Positions 35,864 through 46,503 of a stretch of DNA of 64,000 nucleotides are shown here, piece after piece (within the stretch, counting starts at the first letter, position 1; each line of letters begins with the position of its first letter). Source of the DNA: Isoetes taiwanensis (Eukaryota; Streptophyta; Lycopodiopsida; Isoetales; Isoetaceae); the NCBI GenBank assembly GCA_021234155.1, contig JAJEKV010000030.1, forward strand, positions 9,656,390 through 9,720,389, given 5' to 3'. A model generated the notes under the pieces. That model had not been told where the DNA came from and ran no database searches. It worked only from the letters and a program-made list of their open reading frames with translations. The translations under genes and the position numbers were made by a program.

Positions 35864-36340
35864 CGTGGAGACCACTTAGTCATCCATTCTATGACACGTG
35901 TCAAACATCCAACGGCTAAAATCAAGAATGTTAGTGGAAAAAAAAATAGAATGTAAGTAAAAGTAGAATGCAAGTAAATGGAGATTCTTGGAAATGAAAC
36001 TTGCCACATGGCGATATCTCATTGGACGATGGGATAGAATGGAGACTAAGTGGTTTTTACGTATACAGGAAAGGCATGTAGATCGCCTTTCTTGTAACGT
36101 GGAAATCGGTTAGGAGACACTCTGCAGATCGGAATCGCCTGGAATGCAAGTAGAAAGCTTCGAAGTGCATAAAATTTGTGGTAAATTTTGGTTACAGAAG
36201 TGCATCGCCGGAACGCAGAGTCTCTTGAGCTTCCTGGGTTTGAAACAGGGCCAAAAAAGTGCCACATGGCACGATATAAGTGGACGATGGGGCAGAGTGG
36301 CTCCTAACCGGTTTTTACGTGTCCCTTTTATTACCTAGAG

Positions 36341-36363
36341 TTTATATATTCCCTTATATATTT
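36341..36363 (+). promoter_or_regulatory. TATA-like words upstream of the isomerase gene
   Basis: TTTATATATT (36,341) and CTTATATATT (36,353) lie about 320-340 bp before the start codon, between the hairpin array and the gene. They fit a plant TATA box with a long 5' UTR, but the transcription start is unknown. Confidence 0.35.
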
Positions 36364-36683
36364 CACGTCGGCATAAACCCTGCAGAGCTATGGCACGATT
36401 ATCTAACCAACAGAGTGTGGAAATTGGAGGGCAAAATTAGTTCATGTGGTAGATGAGCTGATTGAGGAGCAAGCACGGACACCAAACGATTCTTAGGTAA
36501 ACAGCACCATATCTGCCTTTGAGTAACAACCGTTACCTTTTCAGTCAAAAATATGCAGTCCGGACAACCTGCCCTTATTTAGACCCTCTCCCTGCCTAAA
36601 TTGGATCACCATGCTCTTAATTCTACCTTGAAGAAGAGCAACTTGGTCTCTGCTACTGCCGGCTTGCTACAGTTGGTCTGTTC

Positions 36684-38262
36684 ATGGCGCCCTCTGGAGA
36701 TGGGATTCTTAGATTGCGCTGCAAGGTCCAGCACTATGAATGGGGCCTCAAAGGGAATAGGAGTGAAGTAGGCAAATTGTATTCATTGATGACTGGGGAA
36801 AAGCTGGATGATAGCCTTCCATATGCAGAGCTTTGGATGGGAACCCATGATTCCGGTCCTTCTTTTGTTCTGCTGGATATGGTGGATCACGAGCAGCTTC
36901 TTCTCAAAGATTGGCTTCAACAACATCCTGAAGCATTGGGCGAGAAGGTTATACAACGGTGGAATGGGGATTTGCCCTTCCTCTTCAAAGTAGGTCTTTG
37001 CCTTGGGTTTTTTGTGTTCTAGTTAAACAATTATCATGTTTATCCTTGTAGCTAAACTACTTTAACAACTCTATTATTAGGTTCTCTCTGTGGGAAAAGC
37101 TTTGTCTATACAGGCTCATCCTGATAAGAAACTAGCAGAGAAGCTTCATGCAAGCCAACCCCATATATACAAAGATGCCAATCACAAACCTGAGGTGGCA
37201 TTGGCATTAACAGAATTTGGTGCTTTGTGTGGTTTTGTCACTATGCAGGTACTGCTCTCTTATTTTCCTTGTAGCCTCTTAGATGAATAAGTTGCTGTTT
37301 ATGAACATTTTGGGATTGGATTATGCAGGAACTCAGACTTGTCCTGACCACTGTGCCAGAGCTTTGTAATGCCCTTGGCACTGAAGTGGTTGAGGACGTT
37401 CTCAGCCTTTCAGAGCTTAAAAGTGAAGATGCAAAACTCGTTTTACAAAGGGCATTCACTGTTCTGATGAACCTTAACCAGAAGACTGTTGAGGATACCT
37501 TGTCAAATTTGCTGTCCCGTTTATTGCAGAAGAAAAAGGTTTTTCTACTGTCTAGTGTCCATTTAGCAATCTCTTATGCATGTGGAATTGAACAACAAAA
37601 TAATTTTGTAGGGAGAAGGCCTAACTGAAAAAGAGGAGCTTATTTTGAATCTAGAAAGCCAATATCCAGCTGATGTTGGGGTGCTATCTGCATATTTTTT
37701 GAACTTTGTCAAACTAGAACCAGGGAAAGCAGTTTTCATGGATGCCAATGAACCTCATGCGTATCTATATGGGGAATGTGTTGAGTGCATGGCAACATCT
37801 GACAATGTTGTCCGCGCTGGTCTTACACCAAAATATCGGGATACACAAACTCTGTGCTCGATGCTGACATATATGCAGGTGAACTCTATGGATTCCTGTT
37901 TCACTTGCTATTGAATTTCGTCTATTGACATCATCTATTTACAGGGGTCTCCAAATGTTTGGGCTGGTACGTTTGTGGACCTACACACAAGAAGATACTC
38001 ACCTCCTGCTGATGAATTTGAGGTTGACCACATTACCTTACCTGTTGGTGAAATCATGACCATTGCGGCTATACCAGGACCTTCAATTCTGTTAGTTTAC
38101 GATGGCATTGGCATAATCCATGAAGCATCAGGATATGGGACCGCCTTAAAGAAGGGCGATGTGTTTTTTCTTGTGGCAGGCAAACAGATTTCAATTTCTT
38201 GTGTTACTGGGGAACTTCCATTAAAAATATACAGAGCTGGTGTGAATAGCAGAGTATTGTGA
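36684..38262 (+). CDS. PMI: Mannose-6-phosphate isomerase, class I (five exons)
   Basis: It interconverts fructose-6-phosphate and mannose-6-phosphate in the cytosol, feeding GDP-mannose, glycosylation and ascorbate synthesis. Exons are 36,684-36,989, 37,081-37,248, 37,329-37,538, 37,612-37,878 and 37,945-38,262. All introns are GT-AG and phase 0, giving 422 residues, the usual length for plant enzymes. The N-terminus has VQHYEWG. The zinc-ligand motif [13 protein letters not shown] starts exon 2, followed by [13 protein letters not shown] with the metal-binding glutamate. Exon 4 has [20 protein letters not shown] (histidine ligand) and [13 protein letters not shown]. Exon 5 carries the C-terminal cupin with [12 protein letters not shown] see no frameshift or missing catalytic residue. 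The ATG at 36,684 follows an in-frame TGA at 36,678. Confidence 0.95.
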
Positions 38263-38332
38263 TTTACAACAACTTGAGCAAGCACTATATTAGGCAAAGA
38301 CTTTTGGGCCACATATTGTAGTCCGTTACTGT

Positions 38333-38338
38333 AATAAA
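38333..38338 (+). terminator. Poly(A) signal of the isomerase gene
   Basis: AATAAA 71 bp after the stop codon, in a TA-rich context typical of plant 3' UTRs. Confidence 0.6.
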
Positions 38339-39797
38339 ATTCTCAAAAGCTGAAAGTTTTCCTGGAATTTCTTCCTAGACGAAGGTGTTCACTGGATTAT
38401 TACAATTGCTGCATATATTGGGTATGATCATGGTGCATGCAGGAATTTGTGCAGCCAGTTGCAGTTAACAACATGCAGCATTATGATGTCTGGAGTCCCT
38501 GACAATTGGCAAGCTTGGTTGTGCCGATCGGCTTGCTATTTGATGGCAAAATATTTCAAACGCAAAGAGAACATATGGTTAGATTTGGAATATGAAGCGC
38601 TGGTATGGAAATATCCGTGCTTGTGTTTTTTGAAGTGGTCATCATCATCGTGCTCGCTGCTTTGCTCAATAGAAAGGTTTGGTAGTTATGTTGAATGCTT
38701 AGGAAATACTTAGAAACGCACAAAATTAAACAATGTCACACTTCTGTTGGGTAGTTGGTAGAAAAGCGTGCATATGTTGTTGAGCATATGGTTTTGCAAG
38801 ACGTGCTATGATGCTATTGTATGTTATATGATCAGATAATAGACACTAAAATATCATGCACTCTTGTATGCCCATTTTGCTTCTCTGATTGATTTGTTGT
38901 TGTGGAGTAATGTTCATTCAGATTCCCGAGGTGCAGCATGCAGAGTGTGCTTGCAGCTAGACCATGAGGATGCTGGACTGCATTTTACTAAAATAGAAAG
39001 GTAATAGTAGGGCTCTATTATATCTCAAGGATTGCATAATGTAGAGTTTTTGAATACTCTCATGAAAACTCTTCAATTTTCTTGACACTCTGTACAAGGG
39101 ATGCGGTGCTGGATTGAAACTCTTGGAGAACTAAATATCCTTACATTTCCTAATTGCTTTACATTTTTTAAATTTTAAATGTCAGCATATCATATCCATA
39201 TTTCTAGCTATTAGATTGCACCTCTTACAATGAGCCATTTGCAGATGGCAGAGGGAGAGCCGAACTTAATACATGAGTGACAATGGTCAATGTTTTAAAT
39301 GCCTTATTGCAAAAGTAAGTATAGCAACGAAGAAGTTTGCTATCAGACATTTTTTCTCTTGCCTAATAAAATGATGAGCTTGATGTGCATGCAAAATAAA
39401 TGTGGCCAATTGCTTGAAGGAACACATATTCGAGCAAGCCATCTGCATAAGGTTGGTCTGTGTTTTGCACGAATGATGAGTATGCACCTAATCGACGACC
39501 ACATTAGTAATAGGCAGCAAGTTCTGTCATATAGTAACAAGCACTTGGATCTCCAGCAGGAGATTTTCTCTCATCATATCATAGCTAAGTGCATCTTTCC
39601 GCTTTATGTTTCAGCTTGCTATTCAAACCTTGCAGGCTTCATGTTGTGATGTTCAAAGTCTCTTTGATTTTGGGTTAAACTCGGGTGGCCAAGAAGCCAA
39701 CCAACGCCAGTGGATTTTGAAAGGAAACATAATTATTTATAACTACTATTATCAAAAAGTTCTAGAAGAGAGCATAAAAGAAAAAAAGAGCGAGCAT

Positions 39798-39985
39798 AGA
39801 TTCTTTGTTTTCCATATTTGATACTCATTGAATTATTTTGAAAAAGAAGGCAAGCAATAGCATGATGAATGGAAGATCATATGCTTAATAGTATAGATTC
39901 GTTGTTTTTCATATTTGATACTCATTGAATCATTTTGAGAAAGAAGGCAAGCAATAGAATGATATATGGAAGATCGTATGAGATA
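39798..39985. repeat. ~95-bp tandem duplication
   Basis: ATAGATTC(T/G)TTGTTTT, then CATATTTGATACTCATTGAA, then GAAGGCAAGCAATAG occur in the same order twice, about 95-100 bp apart. Confidence 0.85.
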
Positions 39986-40123
39986 ATAATAGTTAATTTT
40001 TTAGAATATGATGAATATGCTGCCTTTTTGGAAAGTCTATCAGTGAGGGTGAAAATAAAGTTATCCTTGTCAGGCTGATGTGACGCAATCCCAACGATTG
40101 GCGATTCTAGCCCTAACCGATGG

Positions 40124-40276
40124 TCATGATTGTGCCGCGACAATGAGGATATGAAGGGCCATGATTGTGCCGCGACAATGAGGATATGAAGGGCCAATCC
40201 TAACGGTTGTCAATTCCACCCCGTAGAATAACCAATAGTCATGATTGTGCCACGACAATGAGGATATGGAGGGCTT
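40124..40276. repeat. 36-bp tandem duplication plus a third copy
   Basis: CATGATTGTGCCGCGACAAT then GAGGATATGAAGGGC occurs twice head to tail (40,126-40,195). A third copy with two changes follows at 40,234-40,274. Confidence 0.88.
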
Positions 40277-42249
40277 CTTCTTTGCACGTGTAGTAGATAA
40301 TGGATAATCCAACAATTAAAAAGAAGAAAGATTGCCGAAGCTTGTAGTCACCTAGAGTCTCCCATGGTTGCTTACAAAATCTCCTTGCAATTGAAGTTAT
40401 AGTAATACGGCAACAAATGTGAAACTAAAAAATGCTTACAAAATTGCAGTTGGGCACCAAAACCCATAAATTACATGCTAGATGAAGGCAAGCTTAATGA
40501 TGCTAAATAAAAAATCAAATGTCGAAATAGCAATGAGGAGAGTCAACGTTTAGTGGAAAAAGGGGGAGAAGTAGATGTCCTTGGCAATTTGATTACTTGG
40601 GCAAGCCATAGAATGACTTCTTTGTATCATTTAGACCCTATTGTGATATCACAATATATATATTGCCATAGCTGATTATTCGTTTGTGCAAAATTTATAC
40701 TAGGTGTAATATATGATGAAATATTGTGTTCACGAAGTGTTTCAATTTGGAAGTGTTAAGTGTTCATCATGAAGCCTTTAAATGTTTAAGTGTTTGTGTT
40801 GTTAATAATGTTCACCATATTTGTGTTGAGATGTTACGTGTTCGAGTTTAAGTGTTGAGATGTTCAAGTGTTTGAGGTTAGTGATGTGATTCAATTGCTA
40901 CATCTGTGTCTCCAATTTTACTCTTATTAATTAGCCTACACAATGTTCTCCTCGATATAAAAAAAGAACACAATATCAAGACCTGGCCTACTCAATGTAT
41001 TCCACATTTAATACACTATTTAGTGCTTGGCCATATAATGTAGTCCACATCCAATTCGATTGTATTCGCGGGTTAAACATTACAAACCATCCAATTTGAA
41101 AGCCATATTTCATTGACAAAATATCCAATTACAATGCAGATGGTTGAAAGACAGCTCCAATATACATTCATATATACAAAAGCATTGAAATTTGAATAAG
41201 TGTGATGTTAGCTATTGTAAAAAGACACAATGTATATTATTAACGAAATTTCCGAGATGGTATTTCAGGTAGGATCCTTCAATCTGCAAAATGCAATCAG
41301 TAAATTGCATACACAAATCAACTGCAACTAAAATGAATTGCATACGAGCGAACAAAATTATTATCTGATAAGTGTGGGACTTGCAATAAATTGTTTGAAC
41401 GTCATGATCATTGTCATCATCATCAAGTTGAGTAGGTTGGAATGGAGCATTTACAACTTGATAATTATTGGGAAGCATGGGAAGCTCAATCCTAGTAATA
41501 GATCCTTTGATGGGAACATCTATATCATGGGCATCCAATTTTGTTGGATTTTGGATTTTGGACTGCTAGAAATAAAGGTGTAGGAGATATCAAGGAGGCA
41601 GTTGCATCTGGTAGCACTGGAGATAAAGCCATATCTGGATTTCCTATCATAAGAGGTTGAAGTAAAGGACTGGATGTAGGTTCAAGCCATACGTTTGCTA
41701 GGTCAAACTACAATATGCACAAGAGATAAAATAAATTAGTCCTGCCCCTACTCACCTGGCATTGAATGCGACTCTGGCCAACCTTCATTTGTTCTAAGAG
41801 TAGTTTATTACCGTTAGAAAAAATGTCCAGGATAGATCCTTAGTGGGCCCTAAGTTGTCCAACCTTTTTAATCCAAATTCTATAAACATCCCCCAATTCA
41901 TATCACTAAGCATCCACAAGCTCCCCCCTCCCTCCCAAATTCGTATCACTGGCTATTGGCTCAGCTAATTGTCACACACCAACCATAACCTATTTAAGCT
42001 TAATGTCAACTATGTTGAGTACAAGGTTGGTTGTAATGGGGTCTGGTCTCAGGCTTTCTCACCTCATAGGAGCATGAGTTGCAACATTATTCGCAATGAC
42101 GTCGTTTGCAAAAGAATTGGGAGAGTCAGGGCTGTAAACACTAGAAGATTGTTGATTTCATTGTATCAAGGATTGTATATTCATCATGCTCGTGGCTCTA
42201 CAAATGGAGTTAAGGAAAATGAGTTTTCATCTTAGATTAAGGCTGCAAA

Positions 42250-42540
42250 AACTGTAAATTACTGAAGCCAGAGTGAAAGCAGAGTTGCAATGGTTCAAGG
42301 ATGGAGATAGATGTACATGTTTCTTCTTCCCTACTGCAAGGACCTCCAGTCATAGTGGAAGAGTGTTTGGACATGGGTGTGTGAAGTTGCTTCATTCCAA
42401 GGTGGCATTTTTGTGGTGGCAGATCCATAGATGTCTCAGAATCAATATGCTGGTTCATAAAATTGATCATCTGGTTTCAGAGCTTTGTCCTTTATTTAAG
42501 CAAATGATTGAGATTGAGCATTGCTTCTTGTGTGAGTGAC
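42250..42540 (+). pseudogene. LINE reverse transcriptase fragment (internal deletion)
   Basis: An in-frame stretch has ELQWFKDGDRCTCFF, like the KxxWxxxGDRNTKFFH region upstream of LINE reverse transcriptase. It jumps directly to a zf-RVT-type segment: HSKVAFLWWQIHRCLRINML, then LCPLF and IEHCFLCE. The whole polymerase core is deleted between them. It reads as a deletion remnant of an L1-type plant LINE and not as a gene. Confidence 0.6.
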
Positions 42541-43563
42541 TTCGGCGGGCATGATCATGGTTGTTAACCCTTTTTGGGACTTCTCTAACTAGCTAACAGA
42601 GAGATGAAGTCAATCTGCATAAAGAAATGCAAAATCATTTCAACATACGTACCGATGCGTCAAGGCTAATTTAAATAGAGTTAATTGCCTCCTCTACTCA
42701 TGTGCTATCTCAGCTTGAAATTATTGCCCTCAATCATGAATATACTGCTAGCATTAAGAAAATTCCTACATAAACATAATGCAAACGAGGGACTAACAAT
42801 GAACGCTCAAGGAGTACAAAAAGTGGAAGAAACCATTTGGCCTTTTGCGATATGTGAGAATGAAAAAATTGCATGCGAATACGATGCACAAATGATTTGC
42901 AGCTCCTTGTTTTCCATACTGCCAGACATCATACCTACCATGCTACAATAAACAAGACCAAACTTATATCCAATTGCCAAATACTAACATTGGAATATAG
43001 GAATCATCTCTGAAGTAAATTGGTAGACTCAAATTAGCTTGAACCGATCTATTCAATGCCAAAAACTTATAATTGGCTATGGTCTTCCAAAACTTTTGGT
43101 TAAAAAATTCTAAAAGCCTTACCAGATGGTAAATGCTGAGCAGATCTGTGTAACAGCTCAGTAGGCAAAAACAAGATTTTCTTAGAAGGGCGACAAGGAA
43201 AAATATGGCAGGCAAATGTATTCTGACATTTTTCTTCATATGTTTCTTCGCATTTCTGCTAATGCAATATTCCTGAGCATGAATACGAATTTAAGATTTT
43301 CGAATCCTAATATAATATACGATTACATCTATCCATTCTATAAGCAAATAAATGGGCCACATTTACACTTAAAAACACACATCAAAATCAGATACATCAG
43401 AATTTTCGGCACAAGTTTTCTTTTTTTTGAGAAGTTTGTCACGAATGCATCTATTGCTAAGCGTGACAAATTTTGTTTGTTTCAATGGTCTATGGGATTC
43501 TATGGTCAATGACAAATGTGCGGGGTAAAGGCCCGACGAAAGCAAAGACGCTAGAAGTCTTTT

Positions 43564-43636
43564 AAAAATCCCCCTCTTTTTTCCTTTACGTAGGGAAACA
43601 TTTTCCTACGTAAAGGAAAAGGGGGGGAATTTTTGA
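43564..43636. repeat. 73-bp near-perfect palindrome
   Basis: TTTTCCTTTACGTAGG pairs with CCTACGTAAAGGAAAA around a 10-base spacer. The stem extends imperfectly into the AAAAATCCCCC/GGGGGGGAATTTTT flanks. It resembles a snap-back MITE. Confidence 0.9.
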
Positions 43637-43880
43637 TTGAGTTCTATGATGTTACCGGAAGCTTTGGCAACAAGGCATAAAGGGGCGGCCAGCAAGGTAA
43701 AAATTAAGGACGATTAGTCGCAAATAGGCTAATTTATTTTAAATTTTTAAATTAGCATTCGACAGATTAGTAGGATCAATTTTCTATATTGTAGAGGTGC
43801 AATCGTCCATATATAATTAACTTTGATCTTTGCAAAGGGGGGAATCGCCCATCATGTGATTAATTTATGGGCATTGTGAA

Positions 43881-44590
43881 AAGAATAGAATAGAATAGAA
43901 TATGATTTTATCGTCCGCGGAGACCAACTGGCCTATGGGACCCAAGTACAAAGAGAGGGCAAAGAGCGATACATACCCGGATTAAAAACCCCCCACCAAG
44001 GGTTTTCTGGGAAAACCTTAGTAGCAATAAGGATGCCGACATACCGCATACCATATACATAATCACAAGTACAAATTGAGGTTAATGCCTGACAGGGGGC
44101 ATAACCGAAGTCCGCAGATCCATTACCTCCCTGGAGGTACGATCCCAACAAGCCTATAGAGGCCGTGGCTCGCGAGCTCATGCGCCCGATGGGGCACAAC
44201 TAACCGAAAGCATACCGAGCCCTGATATGCTCGCAGACACGGACAGTGCCCGAGGGCGGACTTTCATCCTCAATGGCTTTTGTTGATAGCACCGGCGATT
44301 CGGCCCTCACGCTGCCCCCGAATCCATCTCCCTCGCCTCAATGCGAGGTGGTGTGCACTGTGCTAATGGAAGCAATCACCCCCGCTTTTCATGGGTAGAT
44401 GGGTGCGCAGTAGTGGTGTGGGCCCTCGTGAGCATGGGATTAACCTGCTGCCGATAATTTGCCACCTTGACATGTGACAGGGCCTCTGCATCCCAAAGCT
44501 TGGCCATGAAGCAAGCATCCAAGTACTGCTTCAAGGCAGCGCGTTCCTTCGGTGTATGCACTGGTCCACATCTGCGTGCCTGCACCATTG
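43881..44590 (-). mobile_element. LINE family B, 5'-truncated copy (0.7 kb)
   Basis: Read on the minus strand it has the end of ORF2 (44,588-44,376, homologous to 32,850-33,060 in copy 2), the 3' UTR stem-loop AAACCCTTGGTGGGGGGTTT, the CCCATAGGCCAGTTGGTCTC block and an (ATTCT)n tail at 43,881-43,902. Confidence 0.85.
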
Positions 44591-46503
44591 ATGATTTTTA
44601 AACATATACATTACAAAATAAATCGCCCAAAATAGTTAAGGTTTTTGAGGTGATAACTTATCCCGGTATCACCATTGCAATTCGAAATTAGGGCTTTCGG
44701 AATCGAATTAGGGCTTCTGGAATTAGGTCTTCTCGGATTAGGCTTCTCAGAAATGGGCAGCAAAGATTTCGTAGATTCAGTCTTAAATTCCGCAGGATTT
44801 CGAGCCATTGATTGCGTTCTGATAGCATCGAGCACTGACTCCTGAGATTTGAAGCAAGGAATCATAGCACCGACTCCTGAAAGTTTGAGATTTGAAGCAG
44901 AGAATCGTAGCACCGCTTATGATCCTTAAGAATTTCTTGGGGGCTCATTGTGGGCTTCCCTTAAGAACCCAACAAGCATTACTGTATTTTTCTTTCATGT
45001 TTATTCTACTAAGTTGGATGCAGATGTTAAGACGACACATATATTTTTGAAGAAAGCTATAGAAGAGGTCATGGCTTGTTTGCAGATGCTAAATTGATGG
45101 TAAAAGCTATTAGGTTCATCTTGTTCCTCGATTTATAATTGGTATATTATGCTGGATGGTGTAACAAGATCTGTTAATTAAGATATAAAATATTTACTGT
45201 TCTTTTGGACTCACAATATGCAATCACTATCTTTTAAAAAATAACAGGTTAGTTATTTATTATGAATGTTGAAACTGCTAGGTTACTGCATGATCTGCAT
45301 TTTGCTAGACTTCTTTATTCCATGCTTCTTCTATAGAACCCCTCTTTCTTAAGTTGAGAGTAATTCTAAATCTCCTGATCTACTAGACCTTATTCTAAAT
45401 ACATCTTGTGCAAGAAATACTCTCTGCTAAGGCATAATATTTGTAATTTGTTATTCTTATTGAGAAAGTATTGAAGATGCTTTTACTGTTTCTCAGATTT
45501 GATTGTCCATGATAAATTATCTGCTTGTTACAAGGGAGATATCGAAAAAGTGTTGAAGTTGCTTTTATTGTTTCTCAGATTTGATAATACAGCACTGTGA
45601 TAAATTATCTGCTTGTTACAAAGGGCAGGTTTTGTAGATTTTACTCGTTCTTCTGCAGAATGAAACATCTATATAACAGTCATCATAAACTCAGAGATTT
45701 TTATGATCCGTATATGCGTGTATACAAAACAATCACAAATCCTGGCTATTCCTGGTGTTGTATTGATCATTGCAAAACAAATTTCCAGTTTCTCACTATG
45801 CCCAAATGGTAAGAATTTGTTTTCATTGTCAGATATGTCCTGCAAAGACTGCATAATAAGTCAGGCTTATATCCTGGCTTCTTCATTTTGACCACAAAAT
45901 CTTCTTGCAAGCCTTTTTACAATGAAAGAAGCTTTGGACTATTCCAGCAATGTCAGTCCAACAACTTTTTCCTGGAGTTTCCAGAGCTCTAGAGGTCCTA
46001 CTCATGGCCTTGATTCTCCACATTCTTTCCACATGCCTGAACCTGCATAAAGATTAGCTATCAAATAATTAATCATCGGGGCATTTGGGTGTGGTTGGAT
46101 TAGATGGACATGGGCATATAGCACTTAAGAGGAATATGTGTGAGCTCAAGGTCGGCTTCAAGAAATAGAACATCTCATAGAGAAATTTGGACAACACAAA
46201 TGTAGGTGGTAACACCCATTTTCTGCCATCATGGTAGTTCATATCATACAATGCTTTGTGTGTTTTACCTTAGCATATTGGCTCAGTAATCATTGCTCAT
46301 ATGGGAAACCAATACCAGTACCTTCGCAGTTATGGACCTTATATTTCAATGCTTCTGGGGTACTGCTCATAGCCAACCAGACAATCTGCTAACAGTAACA
46401 TCAACTTGGATTTCTTTTCCTAGTTCTGAACGATATCTTTGCTATTTCTTACTTTATTTTAATAAATGCAGGTGATAAAAGTTTCGTTTGCGTAAAGAAG
46501 CTA
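44591..46503. other. Intergenic, no gene identified
   Basis: AT-rich sequence upstream of the hAT transposase pseudogene. A minus-strand frame of 100 codons (44,913-44,611) contains a short repeated RRPNSRSPNS-like stretch but no domain. A duplicated segment lies at 45,465-45,627. Confidence 0.45.
45465..45627. repeat. ~88-bp tandem duplication
   Basis: TTTCTCAGATTTGAT followed by GATAAATTATCTGCTTGTTA occurs twice in succession, preceded each time by GTTGAAG(T/A)TGCTTTTA-like sequence. Confidence 0.8.

Larger units (their letters stand above)
34540..36320. repeat. Alternating array of small and large inverted repeats
   Basis: Five small hairpins alternate with five larger ones. Small arms: 34,544-34,610, 34,917-34,978, 35,357-35,457, 35,754-35,863 and 36,059-36,099. 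Large ones: 34,615-34,903, 35,001-35,278, 35,462-35,756, 35,861-36,062 and 36,096-36,320. Most junctions carry ACGT. Large arms typically read ACGTGGAGACCAGTTA at the left and TAACTGGTTTTTACGT at the right, varying compensatorily (ACCACTTAGT with ACTAAGTGGT; ATCGGTTAGGAG with CTCCTAACCGG). Their interiors share GAATGCAAGTAAAT words and a TTGCCACATGGCGA-type block. The array ends about 360 bp upstream of the isomerase start codon. Confidence 0.85.
38340..43563. other. Long intergenic stretch with minor repeats, no gene identified
   Basis: About 5 kb of AT-rich sequence. Open frames of 60-116 codons (39,299-39,649; 41,212-41,538; 42,685-42,951) show no domain I recognise. Contents noted separately are a ~95-bp duplication, a 36-bp duplication and a LINE fragment. 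Confidence 0.5.

Noticed and set aside
34540-36320. Cluster of microRNA precursors
   Set aside because: Stems alternate in size, the units are related repeats, and no mature-miRNA-like conserved arm stands out. Without small-RNA data a transposon origin is as likely.
36684-37022. First isomerase exon extended through to the stop at 37,022
   Set aside because: A GT donor at 36,990 in phase with exon 2 restores the QAHPDK zinc motif; read-through would truncate the enzyme.
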